From contig OZ023213.1 in assembly GCA_963995525.1 (NCBI GenBank), positions 35,591,093 to 35,655,092 of the forward strand: a stretch of 64,000 nucleotides of DNA, read 5' to 3'. Below, one piece after another: positions 9,776 through 22,129 of this stretch (positions are counted from its first letter, which is position 1; each line of letters opens with the position of its first letter). Origin of the DNA: Escarpia spicata. Taxonomy: Eukaryota > Annelida > Polychaeta > Sabellida > Siboglinidae. Under the pieces are notes generated by a model. That model saw nothing but the letters and a program-made list of their open reading frames with translations, made no database searches and was not told where the DNA came from. The translations under genes were made by a program, and so were the position numbers.

Positions 9776-12658
9776 GTTAGAATTTTTAAAAAGTTAAGAA
9801 TAAATGCTATTGTTTAGCAGTCAACCAGTTCTTCATGGAGGACATGAAGATTGGGAGGAACTGGGCTTCGGAGGAGTCAGAGGGAAATGAGTTCCACATT
9901 ATGATGGTATATGGGAAGAAAGAATGGAGATAAGTATTTGTCCATGAGTGGGGCAGTAGGAGTTTGTTTTGCTGACCTCGGGTTTTCCGGGAGGCTGCCT
10001 TGAGTAGGCCCGGAGGTGGGTATATGTCGACAGGGGCGTGCGTAATTGTGTACGTTGTGCTAGCCTTATCCACTGTTCTCTTGGGTTGCAGGTAATCAAG
10101 GTCCAGGTGCTCTGCCATAGGTGATGCGCTGGCAGTGGGGCTGAAGTTGTGTAGGATGCGGCGGGCTGCGCATCGCTGGACCATCTCCAGAGTGGTCTGC
10201 AGGTGATGCTGCTGGGGATCCCATACCGCCGACGCACAATCCACGACTGGTCGGGCTAGACCTTTGAAGCAGTGTGTTTGGACGTTGGTGGAGCATCCTT
10301 TCAGATTTCTGTTGGCAAACGCGCTGAGTCTGGTGGCTTTTCTAGCTACAGGTTTGACTTGTTTGCCCCAGTGAAGAACCTCTGTAAATTCGACGCCCAC
10401 TTGTGACTTTCTCCAGTGTGTGGTTTTGAAGAATGTAGCTGATCGGGATCCTGGTCTTTTTCTTAGTGACAATCAGCAGATGGCATTCTCCGACATTGAA
10501 TGACATCTGCCATTTCTGTTCCCAGACTTCCAGTTTTCACTGGTATTCCTGGAGATCATCCGCATCAGACGGGGTCTTGATCCGGGAATAGAGGGTGGTG
10601 TCGTCGACGAATAGTCGTAATCTGGCCCTGACTCCATCTCCAAGATCGTTGATGTAGACCAGGAACAGAGATGGTCCCAGAACCGATCCTTGCGGTACTC
10701 CTGAGATAACAGAGCCAGTGTGCAAGCTTTCTCCCTCTACTACTACCGGCTGCGTACGGCCGGAGAGAAAGTTCTCGATCCACGCGTTTGTTACCCCTCT
10801 GATGCCGCAGTAGTCCAACTTCATGAACAGTCTCTTGTGGAGCACATTATCAAAGGCCTTAGAGAAGTCAAGGTATATCGCGTCCGTCTGTTCGCCCCTG
10901 TCCAGTTCCGCTGTAAAGTCTTCTACCGTGAGGATGAGTTGAGTTTCGCAGGAGCTTTTGCTGGGCATCAGTGATGATTTGGTTGTGTTCTAAGTGGCCT
11001 GTTATTTCAGATCTCACGATATGCTACAGAAGTTTGCAACAGACACAGTTCAAGGAGATGGGTCTATAGTTGCTAGCTTGGCTCCTGTCTCCTTTCTTGA
11101 ACATGGGTTGGACAAGGGCATGTTTCCAGATTGCATGGATCTCGCCTGTGGTTAGTGATCTGCTGAGGAGGACGGTGAAGACTGGGGCAAGTTCCCTAGC
11201 AACTTCCTTTAGGAGACGGAATGGAATGTTGTCCGGTCCTGCAGCTTTTCTGGGGTTCAGATTGCAGAGTAGTTTGAAGACACCGTTTTCTCCAATGGAG
11301 ATTTCCGGCATGGTCGGGTGGGGACTGCTTACCAGTGATGGGATGTTGCCTGTGTTCTCTATGGTGAAAACCGAACAGAACTGGTAGTTCAATATGTCTG
11401 CTTTCATCTTGCCGTCACTGAATGTGAGCCCATTCCTTTTGAGTGGGGATACTCCCGACAGGTTGTTGGAAGAATCTTCCTCAATAAGGTGACTAACATA
11501 CCGCTGGTAGCACTGCCTGTTAATACGTCGTTGCTTTCTTGATGGCCATGTACCGCTCCTAGTCCGTCACACTCTCCGTGGATTTTGCCTTCTTCCACGC
11601 CCTGTGCTTGCGGCGCGAGATCTTTTTCAGCTTGCCGTTGATCCAGGGCTGGTGTTTTTTTTACCGAAGTTGTCTTTGTAGGAACATGCTGTTCTATCAT
11701 GGTGGTTAGGTGATTGTGTCTGGATGTCACTGCTAAATGCAGCTGACTTCTCCCTGATCGAGGCGAAATCTCCTTTCTTCCAGATGCTACTTTCCTGACT
11801 ACTGGTTTGGTCTCGATGCTTTGATGCGGCTATCGGCTAGGACGATATCATGATCACTCAGACCTGGGATAGTGGTGCTTCTGTTTATCAGGTTTGGTCT
11901 ATTTGTCAGGAAGAGATCAATGAGCGCATCGCCTCTGGTTTGTCACTCATTTGGTGGAGTCCCAGGTCATTCATTTTGTCCAGGAAAGCTTGGCTGATCC
12001 TCTGGGGGTAGGCGTGGGCGTGGGCGGTCACTGTCTGGTCTTTCCAGTTGATATCCGGCATGTTGAAATCACCGCCTATCCAAACAACTCCATCTATTGT
12101 GATGGCATCGAGGGTCTTGAGGATTTCCTCCATCTGGTAGTCTGTCGAAGTTGACGGAGTTCTGTAGATTGATCCAGCAATGAGGGGTTCATGTCTTCCT
12201 GAAGTCTGTATGTGAGATCTGGTGTGAGATCAGATCAGGTTTGATCTGACAGCGATGAGAACACCTCCATATCCATCATCTCTATCCTTGCGGTAGACGT
12301 TGTATGTGGGTGGAAATATCTCAGCACTATTTATCTGTTCAAATAGCCACGTCTCTGAAACAAAGACAATGTATGGGTTTGCTTCCATAAGGAGGTGCAC
12401 AAATTAAGCTCTGCTTGACTCAAGTCAAGGTGCGGATTTTTCGGGTGCCTTGTCCATGCCATTGGCATTCCATTTGAGGTGTTTGGAGTGCCTCAGCCAT
12501 CCCGTATAATATTCATCACGTTCTGACACCAGTGGCCGCGTACAACATAACAACAGTTGCTCTTGTAGGCTTAACTCATTTTCTAACAGTTGCGTCACAG
12601 TGTTGAACCTACTCGTAGGATTTCCACGTTATTAAGTTTGAGCGATAATCGGGTGCAG
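9776..12658 (-). mobile_element. LINE-B, jockey/CR1-type non-LTR retrotransposon (copy 2)
   Basis: Reads leftward. Endonuclease start at about 12480-12300 (KWNANG, ETWLFE, GYGGVLIAV). Central endonuclease at 12133-11906 with WIGGDFNMPDINW, then after a frameshift LFLTNRP and GLSDHDIV. Linker INGKLKKISRRKHRAWKKA. RT finger block 11407-11024 (NPRKAAGPDNIP, ASNYRPISL). RT palm 10968-10537: motif A YLDFSKAFD, motif B SGVPQGSVLGP, motif C LFVDD. C-terminal block 10472-9807 (GLARPVVDCASAVWDP, WNSFPSD). Nearly all domains are present but frameshifts separate them. Motif C has Val where most LINEs have Ala. This copy lost about 125 bp of 3' untranslated region. Confidence 0.92.
10537..10968 (-). pseudogene. 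LINE-B reverse-transcriptase palm block
   Basis: Open frame of 143 residues containing RT motifs A (DAIYLDFSKAFD), B (GVPQGSVLGP) and C (FVDD). Joined out of frame to the finger block (11407-11024) and the C-terminal block (10472-9807). Two plus-strand frames over the same bases are shadows. Confidence 0.9.
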
Positions 12659-13600
12659 GTAAGTATTATGGTCTGGGGGACGTGTCCTTTGAAATTTGGC
12701 TGCGCTATACCTGAGCTACAGTGGCGTGCCCTCTAGAACTTTTTAATGTGCGTCTATTATTGAAGTTACGGCGGCGCAGTCGGAACATTTTCAACAGCAC
12801 TCCCCCCACCACCGTCTTCCGAATCCCTTTGAACCGACTCAACAGAGAAGCTAAAGTTACACCGGCGAAAAATGTCTTTCACCATTTGGCTCGGCCCCAG
12901 TGAAGGTTTTTGTGCCCCCTAGACTACTCTTTCAAGTCCCGCCCCACCCCACGTCCGTACTTTAAATAATAATTTCATGTGAATCAACTTGACCCATACT
13001 CTATTTATATCACGTTCCCCACTCCATGCAAATGTGTGTTCACACAATTTTAAAACAAAACGGCACGAAAGACCAACATATCATATCCGCCTGTCATGTT
13101 TCATTCCGCTGACCGGACATATCGACTCGTAATCTGTCCCATCTGCTTTCATCGTGTCGATACAGTACATTGCAGTTTTAAGTATGCCACAAAGAAAAGA
13201 AAATAGTAAATAAGATTTTATTTAATCTCAACCAAAAATACAAAACCCAAAGACGAACATGAATAAGACGTTATTTAATTGACAAGATATCACAAAAATT
13301 CACCATTTTATCCTACTGTCAATATATTCTGCATACATGAATCAAGGTATTCTAGCTGTTAATTTTTTATTAATAAAAACTCATTTTTGTAAATAAAATA
13401 GCTATGTCATATTACAACTGACAAATAAATTACAATATTGTTGCACGGGTCACCACAGAAAGCATAAAAGGGTATGTTAACGGCAGATGCTATAAATAAT
13501 TATTACGATATTTAGATAATATTATAACGTATTACAGCTACATTTCATCATTTCAATGGTTTCTCCATAGTATGAGTACAGATATACTTTCTCAAGTTAT
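12659..13600. other. Spacer 3' of zinc-finger gene (copy 2)
   Basis: Same content as 106-1050, no gene seen. Differs from it only by scattered substitutions. Confidence 0.6.
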
Positions 13601-13808
13601 TAACACAGATAAATTATGTTCCAGACCACACACGTCACATTTGTAGGATTCCTCCCCACTATGCACATAAAGATGATTCTTCAAACTCTTATTACATATA
13701 AACTGTGCACCACGTGTTTCACATTTGTAGGGTTTCTCCCCACTGTAATTTAGCATGTTTCTTTAAACTACCATTCTCCATAAACTGTGCAATACAGATG
13801 TCACACTT
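13600..13808 (-). pseudogene. Decayed 3' fingers (copy 2)
   Basis: Same remnants as at 1050-1255 with the same TAG, the same 1-bp deletion in the following finger and the same lost cysteines. The extra G seen in copy 1 is absent. Confidence 0.75.
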
Positions 13809-14858
13809 CTAGGGTTTCTCCCCAGCGTGAATTCGCAGATGTTTCTTTAAACTACTACTACCTGTAAACTGTGCTCCACAGATGCCACATTTGTAGGGTT
13901 TCTCCCCAGTGTGAGTTCGCAGATGTTTCTTTAAAGTACCACTCTCTGCAAACTGTGCACCACAGATGTCACATTTGTAGGGTTTCTCCCCAGAGTGAAT
14001 TCGCAAATGTCTCTTTAACTGACCACTCACTGTAAACTGTGCACCACAGATGTCACATTTGTAGGGTTTCTCCCCAGTGTGAGTACGCAGGTGATTCTTT
14101 AAATTACCACTCACTATAAACTGTGCATCACAGATGTCACATTTGTAGGGTTTCTCCCCAGTGTGAGTACGCAGGTGATTCTTTAAACTACCACTCTCTG
14201 TAAACTGTGCACCACACGTGTCACATTTGTAGGGTTTCTCCCCAGAATGAATTCGCAAATGTCTCTTTAAGTGACCACTCACTGAAAACTGTGCTCCACA
14301 GATGTCACATTTGTAGAGTTTCTCCCCAGTGTGAATTCGCAGATGTTTCGTTAACGGACCACTTTCTGTAAACTGTGCACCACAGATATCACATTTGTAG
14401 GGTTTCTCCCCAGTGTGACTACGCACATGTACTTTTAAATGATCGCTCCGTAAAAACCGTTTTCCACAAGTATCACATATGTAGGGTTTCTCACCAGTAT
14501 GAGTACGCACATGAACCTCTAAGCTACCAGTCGTTGAAAACCGTTTACTACAAGTATCACATTTGAAGGGTTTCTCACCAGTGTGACTACGCATGTGTAC
14601 TGTTAGGCTCTTTCCATTTATAAACTGTTTTCCGCAAGTCTCGCATTTGTGCGGTTTCTCCCCAGTGTGAATACGCACATGTGACTTTAAAGAATTGTTA
14701 CTTCTAAACTGGGTTCCACAGGTATCACATTTGTAGGGTTTTTCACCAGTATGGATACGTATATGTACGGTAAATTCACGCATTTTAAAAAATCCTTTAC
14801 CACATGTGTCACATTTGAATCGTTTCTCAGTAGTATGAGTGTGCATATTCGCATCCAT
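13809..14858 (-). CDS. C2H2 zinc-finger protein, 12 fingers (array copy 2)
   Basis: 349 codons: leader MDANMHTHTTEKR, then 12 fingers. Fingers 1-5 match copy 1 apart from a few changes (finger 5 reads LRSDH in the helix instead of LQSGH). From finger 6 the contact quartets are EGPK, VGHR, EGSN, VGNN, VGQR, EGTK, GSSK. Finger 8 (EGSN, core CDTCGAQF) differs from copy 1, where an EGTK finger occupies that place, which looks like conversion between fingers. One linker is GEKL, and one cysteine core reads CGIC. Ends at the same TAG as copies 1, 3 and 5. No effector domain is seen. Confidence 0.9.
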   Translation of the reverse strand: MDANMHTHTTEKRFKCDTCGKGFFKMREFTVHIRIHTGEKPYKCDTCGTQFRSNNSLKSHVRIHTGEKPHKCETCGKQFINGKSLTVHMRSHTGEKPFKCDTCSKRFSTTGSLEVHVRTHTGEKPYICDTCGKRFLRSDHLKVHVRSHTGEKPYKCDICGAQFTESGPLTKHLRIHTGEKLYKCDICGAQFSVSGHLKRHLRIHSGEKPYKCDTCGAQFTESGSLKNHLRTHTGEKPYKCDICDAQFIVSGNLKNHLRTHTGEKPYKCDICGAQFTVSGQLKRHLRIHSGEKPYKCDICGAQFAESGTLKKHLRTHTGEKPYKCGICGAQFTGSSSLKKHLRIHAGEKP

Positions 14859-15075
14859 GTACTACTGTTGGTGATTTACACTGTTTATTAAACGAATCAC
14901 GAATCTTTGATGAATCTGTCGATATGCAAGTGCCTTCACATGAACACTGTGTTCCACAGGGTTCACAACTAAAGAACCTGTCGTGATTATACGAGTCCAC
15001 TTGCTTAACTCTAAAAGGCCAATGTACCACCATTTAAGAAGTGTGCGCCACAGATGTCACACTATAGACGTTACA
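14859..15075 (-). pseudogene. Degenerate upstream fingers (copy 2)
   Basis: Equivalent of 2474-2690; an out-of-frame SCEPCGTQCSCEG remnant is readable. Confidence 0.55.
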
Positions 15076-15972
15076 CACCAGGTTGAGAGCACATGTGTAA
15101 CTTTCATTGACCAGTCTTTAGAACTGTGACTTATGGACACCAGTAGAATCGCATTGGAATAGTTCTACCATGTCACAGTCTCGTTATGAAACTGTTCTTT
15201 CAAAATCGTGTCGAACCAGTGCCACAAACGTTCTCTTGTGTCTGAAGGCAAAGACGTGGCCAGTCACTGGCTTCGCTCACGTCCTACGATGTGTCTGTCC
15301 TTTGTCTTTTTCTCCCAACAGATGTCACTATCTCCAGAGTGGTGAAACTGACCGAACTTGTCAGATGTTGTTGTCAAAGTGAATGCATGTTCGTAGTTTC
15401 AACACTTCATTGCAGACACGTCTGTCACAAATGTCAGATGATGTGACTGTCATCTGAAACAACATCAAAGCCATATGCAGTGATGTTACCACCACGCAAG
15501 TAAGAGGCTGCAATTAATATACATTCAAATTTGTTTAGCAATGTCTATGATAATTGATTTAAGACGTAACGCACATAAGCATTAATTTAAGACTAATAAA
15601 GGCATAGGCTATCTAGTACATTTCTTTCCCCTGTTGGGATCAGATTTACAATTGAAGACACTGTGATCATAATTTATCAAAATAATTGGTCAATTGTTTT
15701 GTTAACCAGCCTAAATATGCCTAGTACTATCTATGAATGTTGGGTCGTATTGCTACCATATCACTAATTAATACCTATCAGTAGTCTACACTGGTACTGT
15801 AACTTACGTACAACTCTACTAACTAGGTAGTAATCGTCTACAGTATCTCTATAATTATTATAAAAAAAACTAATTATCTGGAAACAAGGAATCGTCGAAT
15901 TTTTTGGTTGTTATAACTTCTAAAAATGTACATCAACATGATTCACAGAACGTGCGTTATCGCCCCTCTCAA
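15076..15972. other. Spacer 5' of zinc-finger gene (copy 2)
   Basis: No gene recognised. Includes the ~50-bp repeat near 15662 that recurs near 21419. Confidence 0.5.
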
Positions 15973-15982
15973 CCCCCCCCCC
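15973..15982. repeat. Poly-C tract, 10 C
   Basis: Shortest allele of the C run among the copies. Confidence 0.9.
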
Positions 15983-16225
15983 ATCAAATTACGGAGCCTC
16001 CCACCAACTTACCAAGCAATAAACGGCGATCGATCATGCACGACCAAAATGTATGTAGTGTTGGTAACCAAGCGTACTGTTGGTGGCACGTAGGAAGTAT
16101 GTGTGTGCAGCTCGCCTAATTTCAGATATGTTCTTCACATTGGAATAACAAAATTCGAAACTTTAATCATCGCTTGTGGCAACTTTACGGTTCCATTCGC
16201 TACAGTGCAAATACTAAATACTCGT

Positions 16226-16560
16226 CCGGAAGATCGGATAAAATGCTTAAATTATGTAACTCCTGGGTAAAACGCAGACTCAAATTTTTTAATAATGCAC
16301 ACACAAACCATATATATACCATCAACTGCAAAACTATCTAACAACATATTACAGTACATGGTCGTGCGTGGTCGTTCGTTAATTTCGTTGTCGTTCGCCT
16401 TTTAGTCAAACCCCCCGGAAGATCGGATCAAAATGCGTAAATTGTGTAACTCTTGGATGAAATACAGACTAAAAATGTTTAATTATGCACACACAAACCA
16501 TATATGTACCACCAACCTCCAAATTATCTACCAACACATTATATTACATGGTCGTGTGCC
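16226..16560. repeat. 189-bp tandem repeat pair (copy 2)
   Basis: Copies start at 16226 and 16415, the same arrangement as at 3846. Confidence 0.85.
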
Positions 16561-16879
16561 TATTATAAGTAAAACCCCCAAGCACGTCATGAACTTGATA
16601 AAGGATGAGCGATAATTCGGTGCATTGTAATCTACTACAATTTTGCCAACCTCCTAACCAGATACGAAGATCTAACTAGTCTTATATGTTATGATTTGCG
16701 TTTGGTAATTGTGAAGGTGCTAATTTAGACTTTACAAGTAATTAGATACTTTGCAAACTCGAGCAATCTTTATTCTTACACGATCGACTTCACCTTCTGA
16801 AGTTCTGTTCGCACCTTCGTGGTTGAGGCTCGTTGATCCAGACTCCGGGAAGTGGCGCCACTTTAACTACGTTTTAGTT

Positions 16880-17132
16880 GACGGTGTCGCGCTTACATTT
16901 ATCCGGGCGTTAAATAATATCTGGGTGACGTTTCTGCGCGTGCGCGTATCTAAGGGAATATATTTAGCACCAGCTACGACTGTCGCGTTTTCATTTATCC
17001 GGGCGTTATGTATATATATATAATTACATATATGTTTATATATTTACATAAATAATATGTTTGCTTCCCACAGACAAACAATTTCTGTCATAAAACAGTT
17101 TCCTCTCCACGCACACGTCACGTGACTTACTC
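16880..17132. mobile_element. Left half of TIR element (copy 2)
   Basis: Same truncation and same junction as at 4764; the internal TGTATATG stretch is shorter by 12 bp. Confidence 0.85.
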
Positions 17133-17539
17133 CATTATATATTGCCAAAATAGGTTAATTTTATTACGTGATCAATATTATGCTAATTAGAAGGGTGCTT
17201 ATATTCGCGGGTTAAACTGACGTAATTTTGTGTTGTTTCAAATACTCCCCCAGATTGTCAACATGGATTTTTGGTTTCAGCACACCCAAGATAACCTAAA
17301 AAACGTCTGTTGGCATATTCAACAAAGAAATGCCTAAAGTGTTCCCAGCTTCGGAATTTCGATCCTCACTAAATGTACAAAGCCAATAGACGAGCTATAC
17401 TAAAACGTTGTGTAATTGGCTTTAGTCGTTAGAAATCACAACAAAAAATATCAGGTTGTAATTTTATATGCATAAAAATAATAGTTAAAAGATGTACCGG
17501 TTAAACACATAACTGTACTAGTACAAAATTAAAACCAAT

Positions 17540-17550
17540 CACACATTCAC

Positions 17551-17630
<80 letters not shown>

Positions 17631-17645
17631 ACACACATACACACA
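17540..17645. repeat. (CA)n microsatellite (copy 2)
   Basis: CA run with AG and AT interruptions near its right end, absent from the other copies. Confidence 0.95.
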
Positions 17646-17647
17646 AC

Positions 17648-18345
17648 ATGCCTACTTCAAAAGCTACAAAGCACAACGAATCAGAAATGGATGAAATTCG
17701 CCGATCGCTTGACTTTCTGTGCAACTCGTTCGATGACATCAGAAAACAACACACTGCTACAGACAAGCCGCATCTCCGAATTATTGGAGGTTATCAAGGC
17801 AAAGGATGAACGCATATCGAAACTGGCGGCTCTGGTGAACGATCTGGAGCAGAACTAAAAAAAAAGAATGTTATAATATCACGTGACTGAAAATACACAG
17901 CTACGCACCGACCGCCACTTCAACTAGACCACGCTTGATCGTTGACTGCAGCAGAGGAAACACCAACTATTTCTGAGCGCGAAACAATGCGAACGAACTT
18001 TGTCAACTTCGCGTTACAGAAGTTGAACATCACAATTGAGCCGTGCGACTTCACGGCGATACACGATCTTTCACCGCGGGTGATGGGAAACGTCCTATCA
18101 TCGTCCAGTTTCACTCGGCCGACAAGAAAGCGGAGCTGATGACGAAACGTGGTGCGTTGAGAGGAACGGACATTTACATAAATTACCATCTCTCAACCCA
18201 CAACAGTGAAGTCTTTCGCCAAGCGCGGCAGCTGAAGCGTGACGGGAAGTTACACTTCAGCTGCGTCTACATCAAGATTCGCGAGAACGGGCAACGGCTC
18301 AAAGTAAAAACACTCGCTGATGTTGCGAGTGTTAGAAATCCGTAA
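17648..18345 (+). pseudogene. LINE-A ORF1 (copy 3, extra frameshift)
   Basis: N-terminal part starts at 17648. The C-terminal domain is split into frames 17942-18139 and 18043-18345 because one base is missing in the CCGCGG run. An ND to NY change is also seen in the INDHLS motif. Confidence 0.7.
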
Positions 18346-18569
18346 TTGATTACTGTTATCGAAATGCCAGCTAACTCACTGGACACACTCCCGTTTAAGG
18401 GAATATATGGTGATAAATTCATGTTCATTCAGTCTTATTTCGAATTTTGCCAACATGTCACTGATCAATTTGGTCATCTGAACTTTCGTTCTTTCCAATA
18501 TTCTTATTATATAGCCCATGACCAAGAAAGCAATATTGATCCTGAAAATAATTTCTATAGTCATATCTC

Positions 18570-20579
18570 ATGAAATTGTAAATATTATTCTGAGCAGAAA
18601 TTTAACAATATTCTCAATATGTCACACGGTAATTCTGATAGAAATATATCCCTTGTTCATTTTAACGCGCGAAGTCTGAATGCAAATATTTTGAAAATAT
18701 ATATAATTATTTAGAATCACTTAATTTGGACTTTGACATTACTGCTATTACTGAGACATGGCCTCAATCCGATCAGACTCCCCGGTTTCAACTACCAGGT
18801 TATACATCTGTTCACGTTGTAAGGGATTATAAACAAGGACGTGGTGTGGCTCTGTACGCCAAAAATTGTCTCGATTGCTCTACAATATCACGTAAATCAA
18901 CAGTTGTAAAGGATGTTTTAATTTGTTACTATAGAGTTAAAATTAGCCAACAATAGACGTGTGGTCATTGCCTGCGTATACAGAACACATGGGTCAGACG
19001 TATCTTTATTTTGTGATAACATTGACCGTCTATTTAATCAAACTGCAGTTAAGAAAATGATATTGAGAGCGATAGAACGAGTGGTTTATATGTCACTGAT
19101 ATAAGCGATCATTTGCCTGTGTTTGCCATTTGTAAGTTTGATGGTAGTCGACGTAGTCGCAGTTGCCCTGTTAGATACAAACGTCAGATAAGCGCTGATA
19201 ATATACTTGCACTAAATACAGCGTTGAAAGCTGATTCGTGGGACAAGGTGCTTAGTTACACTGATACTAATAAGGCATATAAAGATTTTCTTAGCGATTT
19301 CACTGCATTGTATAATCAGCATTGTCCGCTTCGTTGAGTTAATGATGATGAAAATAAGTGTGAACAAAAAAGCCCTTGGCTCACGAACGGTCTCAAAAAG
19401 GCATGTAGGAAATAAATAAATTATACAAACAGTTTATTTCGAATAGAAGCAAAGCTACCGAATTAAGGTATAAATCGTACAAGAATAAACTAACAACCAT
19501 TATACGATATGCTAAACGGGATTATTTTAGTAAATTATTTGTTGAGCAACGGGACAACTTGTTGGGGACATGGAAAATTGTATGTACAATCGTGGGGAAA
19601 TCTCGACTTGAGTGCAACTGTCCGGTACAATTTGATAACAATGGTGTTACTGTCAGTGACAGGGCTGAAATAGCAAACACGTTTAATAAATATTTTACTA
19701 GCATTGGACCCGAGCTAGATAAAGAAATTTAAACTCCTCCAGATGTGTCAGTTCTGAATTACATGGGCAAAGGTAATGAACGTTCAATATTTTTGATACC
19801 AACCTATAAGGAAGAGGTCATACGCACTGTTAATAACTGCGGTAATAAATATTCAGCTGATTGTGACGGCAGTACGATGAGTCTCGTTAAAAATTGTATT
19901 GAAAGAATTGCTGAACCGATGACACATATATGTAACCTGTCATTTAGATATGGCGTTTTCCCACATAAGATGAAAACGGCTAAAGTAATACCTGTATATA
20001 AATCTGGCAAAAAAACATATATTTACCAACTACAGGCCGATTTCACTTTTACCACAGTTTTCCAAAATACTAGAGAAACTTTTTACTTCTCGACTTGAAG
20101 GCTTCATGAATGCTTGTACAATCCTAAACGAATGCCAATATGGGTTTAGAGAAGGCATGTCAATTTCGCATGCCTTGGTTGAATTACCTGAAGATATCAT
20201 AAATTCGCTTGAACAAAAGAAATGTGCGTTAGACGTATTAGAAGCATTTGACACTGTCGATCACCAACTGTTAAGTAAAAAACTTGAACTCTATGGCATT
20301 CGTGGAAACGGGTATAAAATCAATATGTTACAAAAGAGGGTAATGCAGATTAGGCACAATACACAGCGATGCGATTACACAACTCCACTTTTTTACAAAG
20401 CTCGCATTAAAAAATTTACTCACTTGATACAATTTAGGATATTACTATTTATGTATAAAGCCCATAACAATGAATTACCGTCGAATATTCAAAAGTTATT
20501 TGTTAAACATGTTCCACTCGAAGTCAAAATCAATTTTAACGTACTCGTGCTTCAACCGCTAGAAGAAGTTTGTCATTAA
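18570..20579 (+). pseudogene. LINE-A ORF2 remnants (copy 3)
   Basis: Endonuclease start 18726-18956, endonuclease end 19113-19337, RT N-terminal part to 20098 (with an in-frame TAA at about 19730), motif A plus C-terminal tail 20106-20579. RT motifs B and C are absent. Confidence 0.85.
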
Positions 20580-20836
20580 TTGTATATGGATCCAAAATGT
20601 GGAATTCGCTGAATATAAATTTTAGCAATAAAAGTTCGTTTCACCTTTTTAAATCACTCTACAACAGACATATAATTGAGAGTTATTGTATGCGTATATA
20701 ACCTGACTTCTTTTTTTCTTTCTTTTTTCTTTCAGTTTTCGTAGCAAACACACAAAACATTTCTAATGATTGCCATGTTGTATATAACCAATTCCTTTAA
20801 CATCATGTAAAACAAAAGTTGCTAGAAATTGTCAAC

Positions 20837-20886
20837 AAAGGAGAAGCATGCCTTTATAAGTAATGCTACGTCTATGCTTCTCCTTT
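20837..20886 (+). other. 13-bp stem-loop in LINE-A 3' region (copy 3)
   Basis: Arms identical to those at 8466-8515. Confidence 0.7.
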
Positions 20887-20969
20887 CAAACTTGTCACTT
20901 TTATGTCTTATTCGCTTGTACAGTTGAATTGTTTGATTTGTTTGAATAAATGCTTTTGAATTGACTTGC

Positions 20970-21519
20970 CATAGATTGACCTGAATTGGGAGGTGGCTGT
21001 AAAGCGCGGTTCGATGGTACATATGTTTTTCCTGTTAAAGCGAAACTGTCTGCGCCACATGGATATCTTTGTAAAGCGGTTACTACCTACCAAGGTCCAA
21101 GTTACCCCTTCGGTAGAATGGGTATTTTGTTATTCCCCATGCATGCCTGGGGGGACGGACATGGGTTGGTGTAGTGTGCTATACCAAATCATCTGGACAC
21201 CGGCAAAGTGTATATTACAGAGATACCCCGTGAGTATGTCTAACTGAGCTTAGGTAAAAGTTTGCAATGTAACGCCAATACGTTGCGAGGATGGATAACG
21301 ACGTCAGAGTTTGTTTAACGTCTACGATCACTAACAAACGTTTAGCATGCACGAAGTCTTGAAGACATCGCAGTGTATCTGCTGGAATCGGATTTGTAAT
21401 GTTGAGTCAATGTGTCTGTGATCATAATTTATCAAAATAATTGGTCTATCTTTTAGTTAACAGGCCGTACTTATTAGCATAACATGGTGAGGTGAATGTA
21501 AATGACCACCAACGAGTGT
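20970..21519. other. Spacer between LINE-A and minisatellite (copy 3)
   Basis: No gene recognised; equivalent to 8599-9148. Confidence 0.5.
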
Positions 21520-21637
21520 ATTATAATACGTGTGTATTATAATGGTATTATAATGCGTGTGTATTATAATGGTATTATAATACGTGTGTATTATACTTAT
21601 ATTATAATACGTGTGTATTATAATGGTGTTATAATAC
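21520..21637. repeat. 27-bp palindromic minisatellite, 4 units
   Basis: Four units plus the 10-bp partial, the lowest count in the window. The third unit is altered (ACTTAT in place of the usual ACTGGT). Confidence 0.95.
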
Positions 21638-22129
21638 CTATAGGTCTAGTACGTCAATGGGTACAATATACACATTGTATAAATTCGTTCTACAAATAAT
21701 GATTATACAATTTGAAATTATCGTGCACACGCAATCGCCAAATTTACTTTGTGACTAACTTTTACACGTCATATTAGCATGATTCATCATAAGTGGCGGA
21801 ACCGGAACGTCAACGGGAGGGGGGGCTGACCCAATATTTTAGGTAGGAGGCTCGATATATTATGATTATTCACCCCCAATACTTTGAGCCTCAAGAGTGA
21901 TGGAGAGGTGCAAAGGAATAGGCTTTTGGAGAGCCTCAAGCCTTTTCTTCTTCAGGATTATTGTGGAAACCCCGACAGTCGAGGAATAACTCAACAGTTG
22001 TTGTGAGGGTATGCATGGGTTAAATATATATATATAATTAAATGGTTTAAAATATTATTAAAAACAGTTAGAATGTTAAAAAAGTTAAGAATAAAAAGTT
22101 AAAAGAAAATTGTTTTACAGTTACATCAT

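Larger units (their letters stand above)
4765..17132. repeat. Array copy 2 (complete)
   Basis: Complete unit bounded by two identical junctions inside the truncated TIR element. It contains LINE-A, six 27-bp minisatellite units, the longest TA tract, LINE-B with an intact reverse-transcriptase palm block but a ~125-bp loss in its 3' untranslated region, and a 12-finger zinc-finger ORF. Confidence 0.9.
17646..20969 (+). mobile_element. LINE-A, internally deleted (copy 3)
   Basis: Same structure and same gaps as the element at 5273. ORF1 begins at 17648; its C-terminal frame is broken near 18079 by a 1-bp loss. In ORF2 one A fewer near 20280 fuses motif A (FDTVDHQLLSKKLELYGIRG) directly to the C-terminal tail (MLQKRVMQIRHN) in one 157-codon frame at 20106-20579. 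This shows the internal deletion join clearly. Confidence 0.9.

Noticed and set aside
1..12553. Unit boundary at the window start
   Set aside because: The window begins there by chance. The breakpoint evidence from the last copy puts the natural boundary at 4764/4765.
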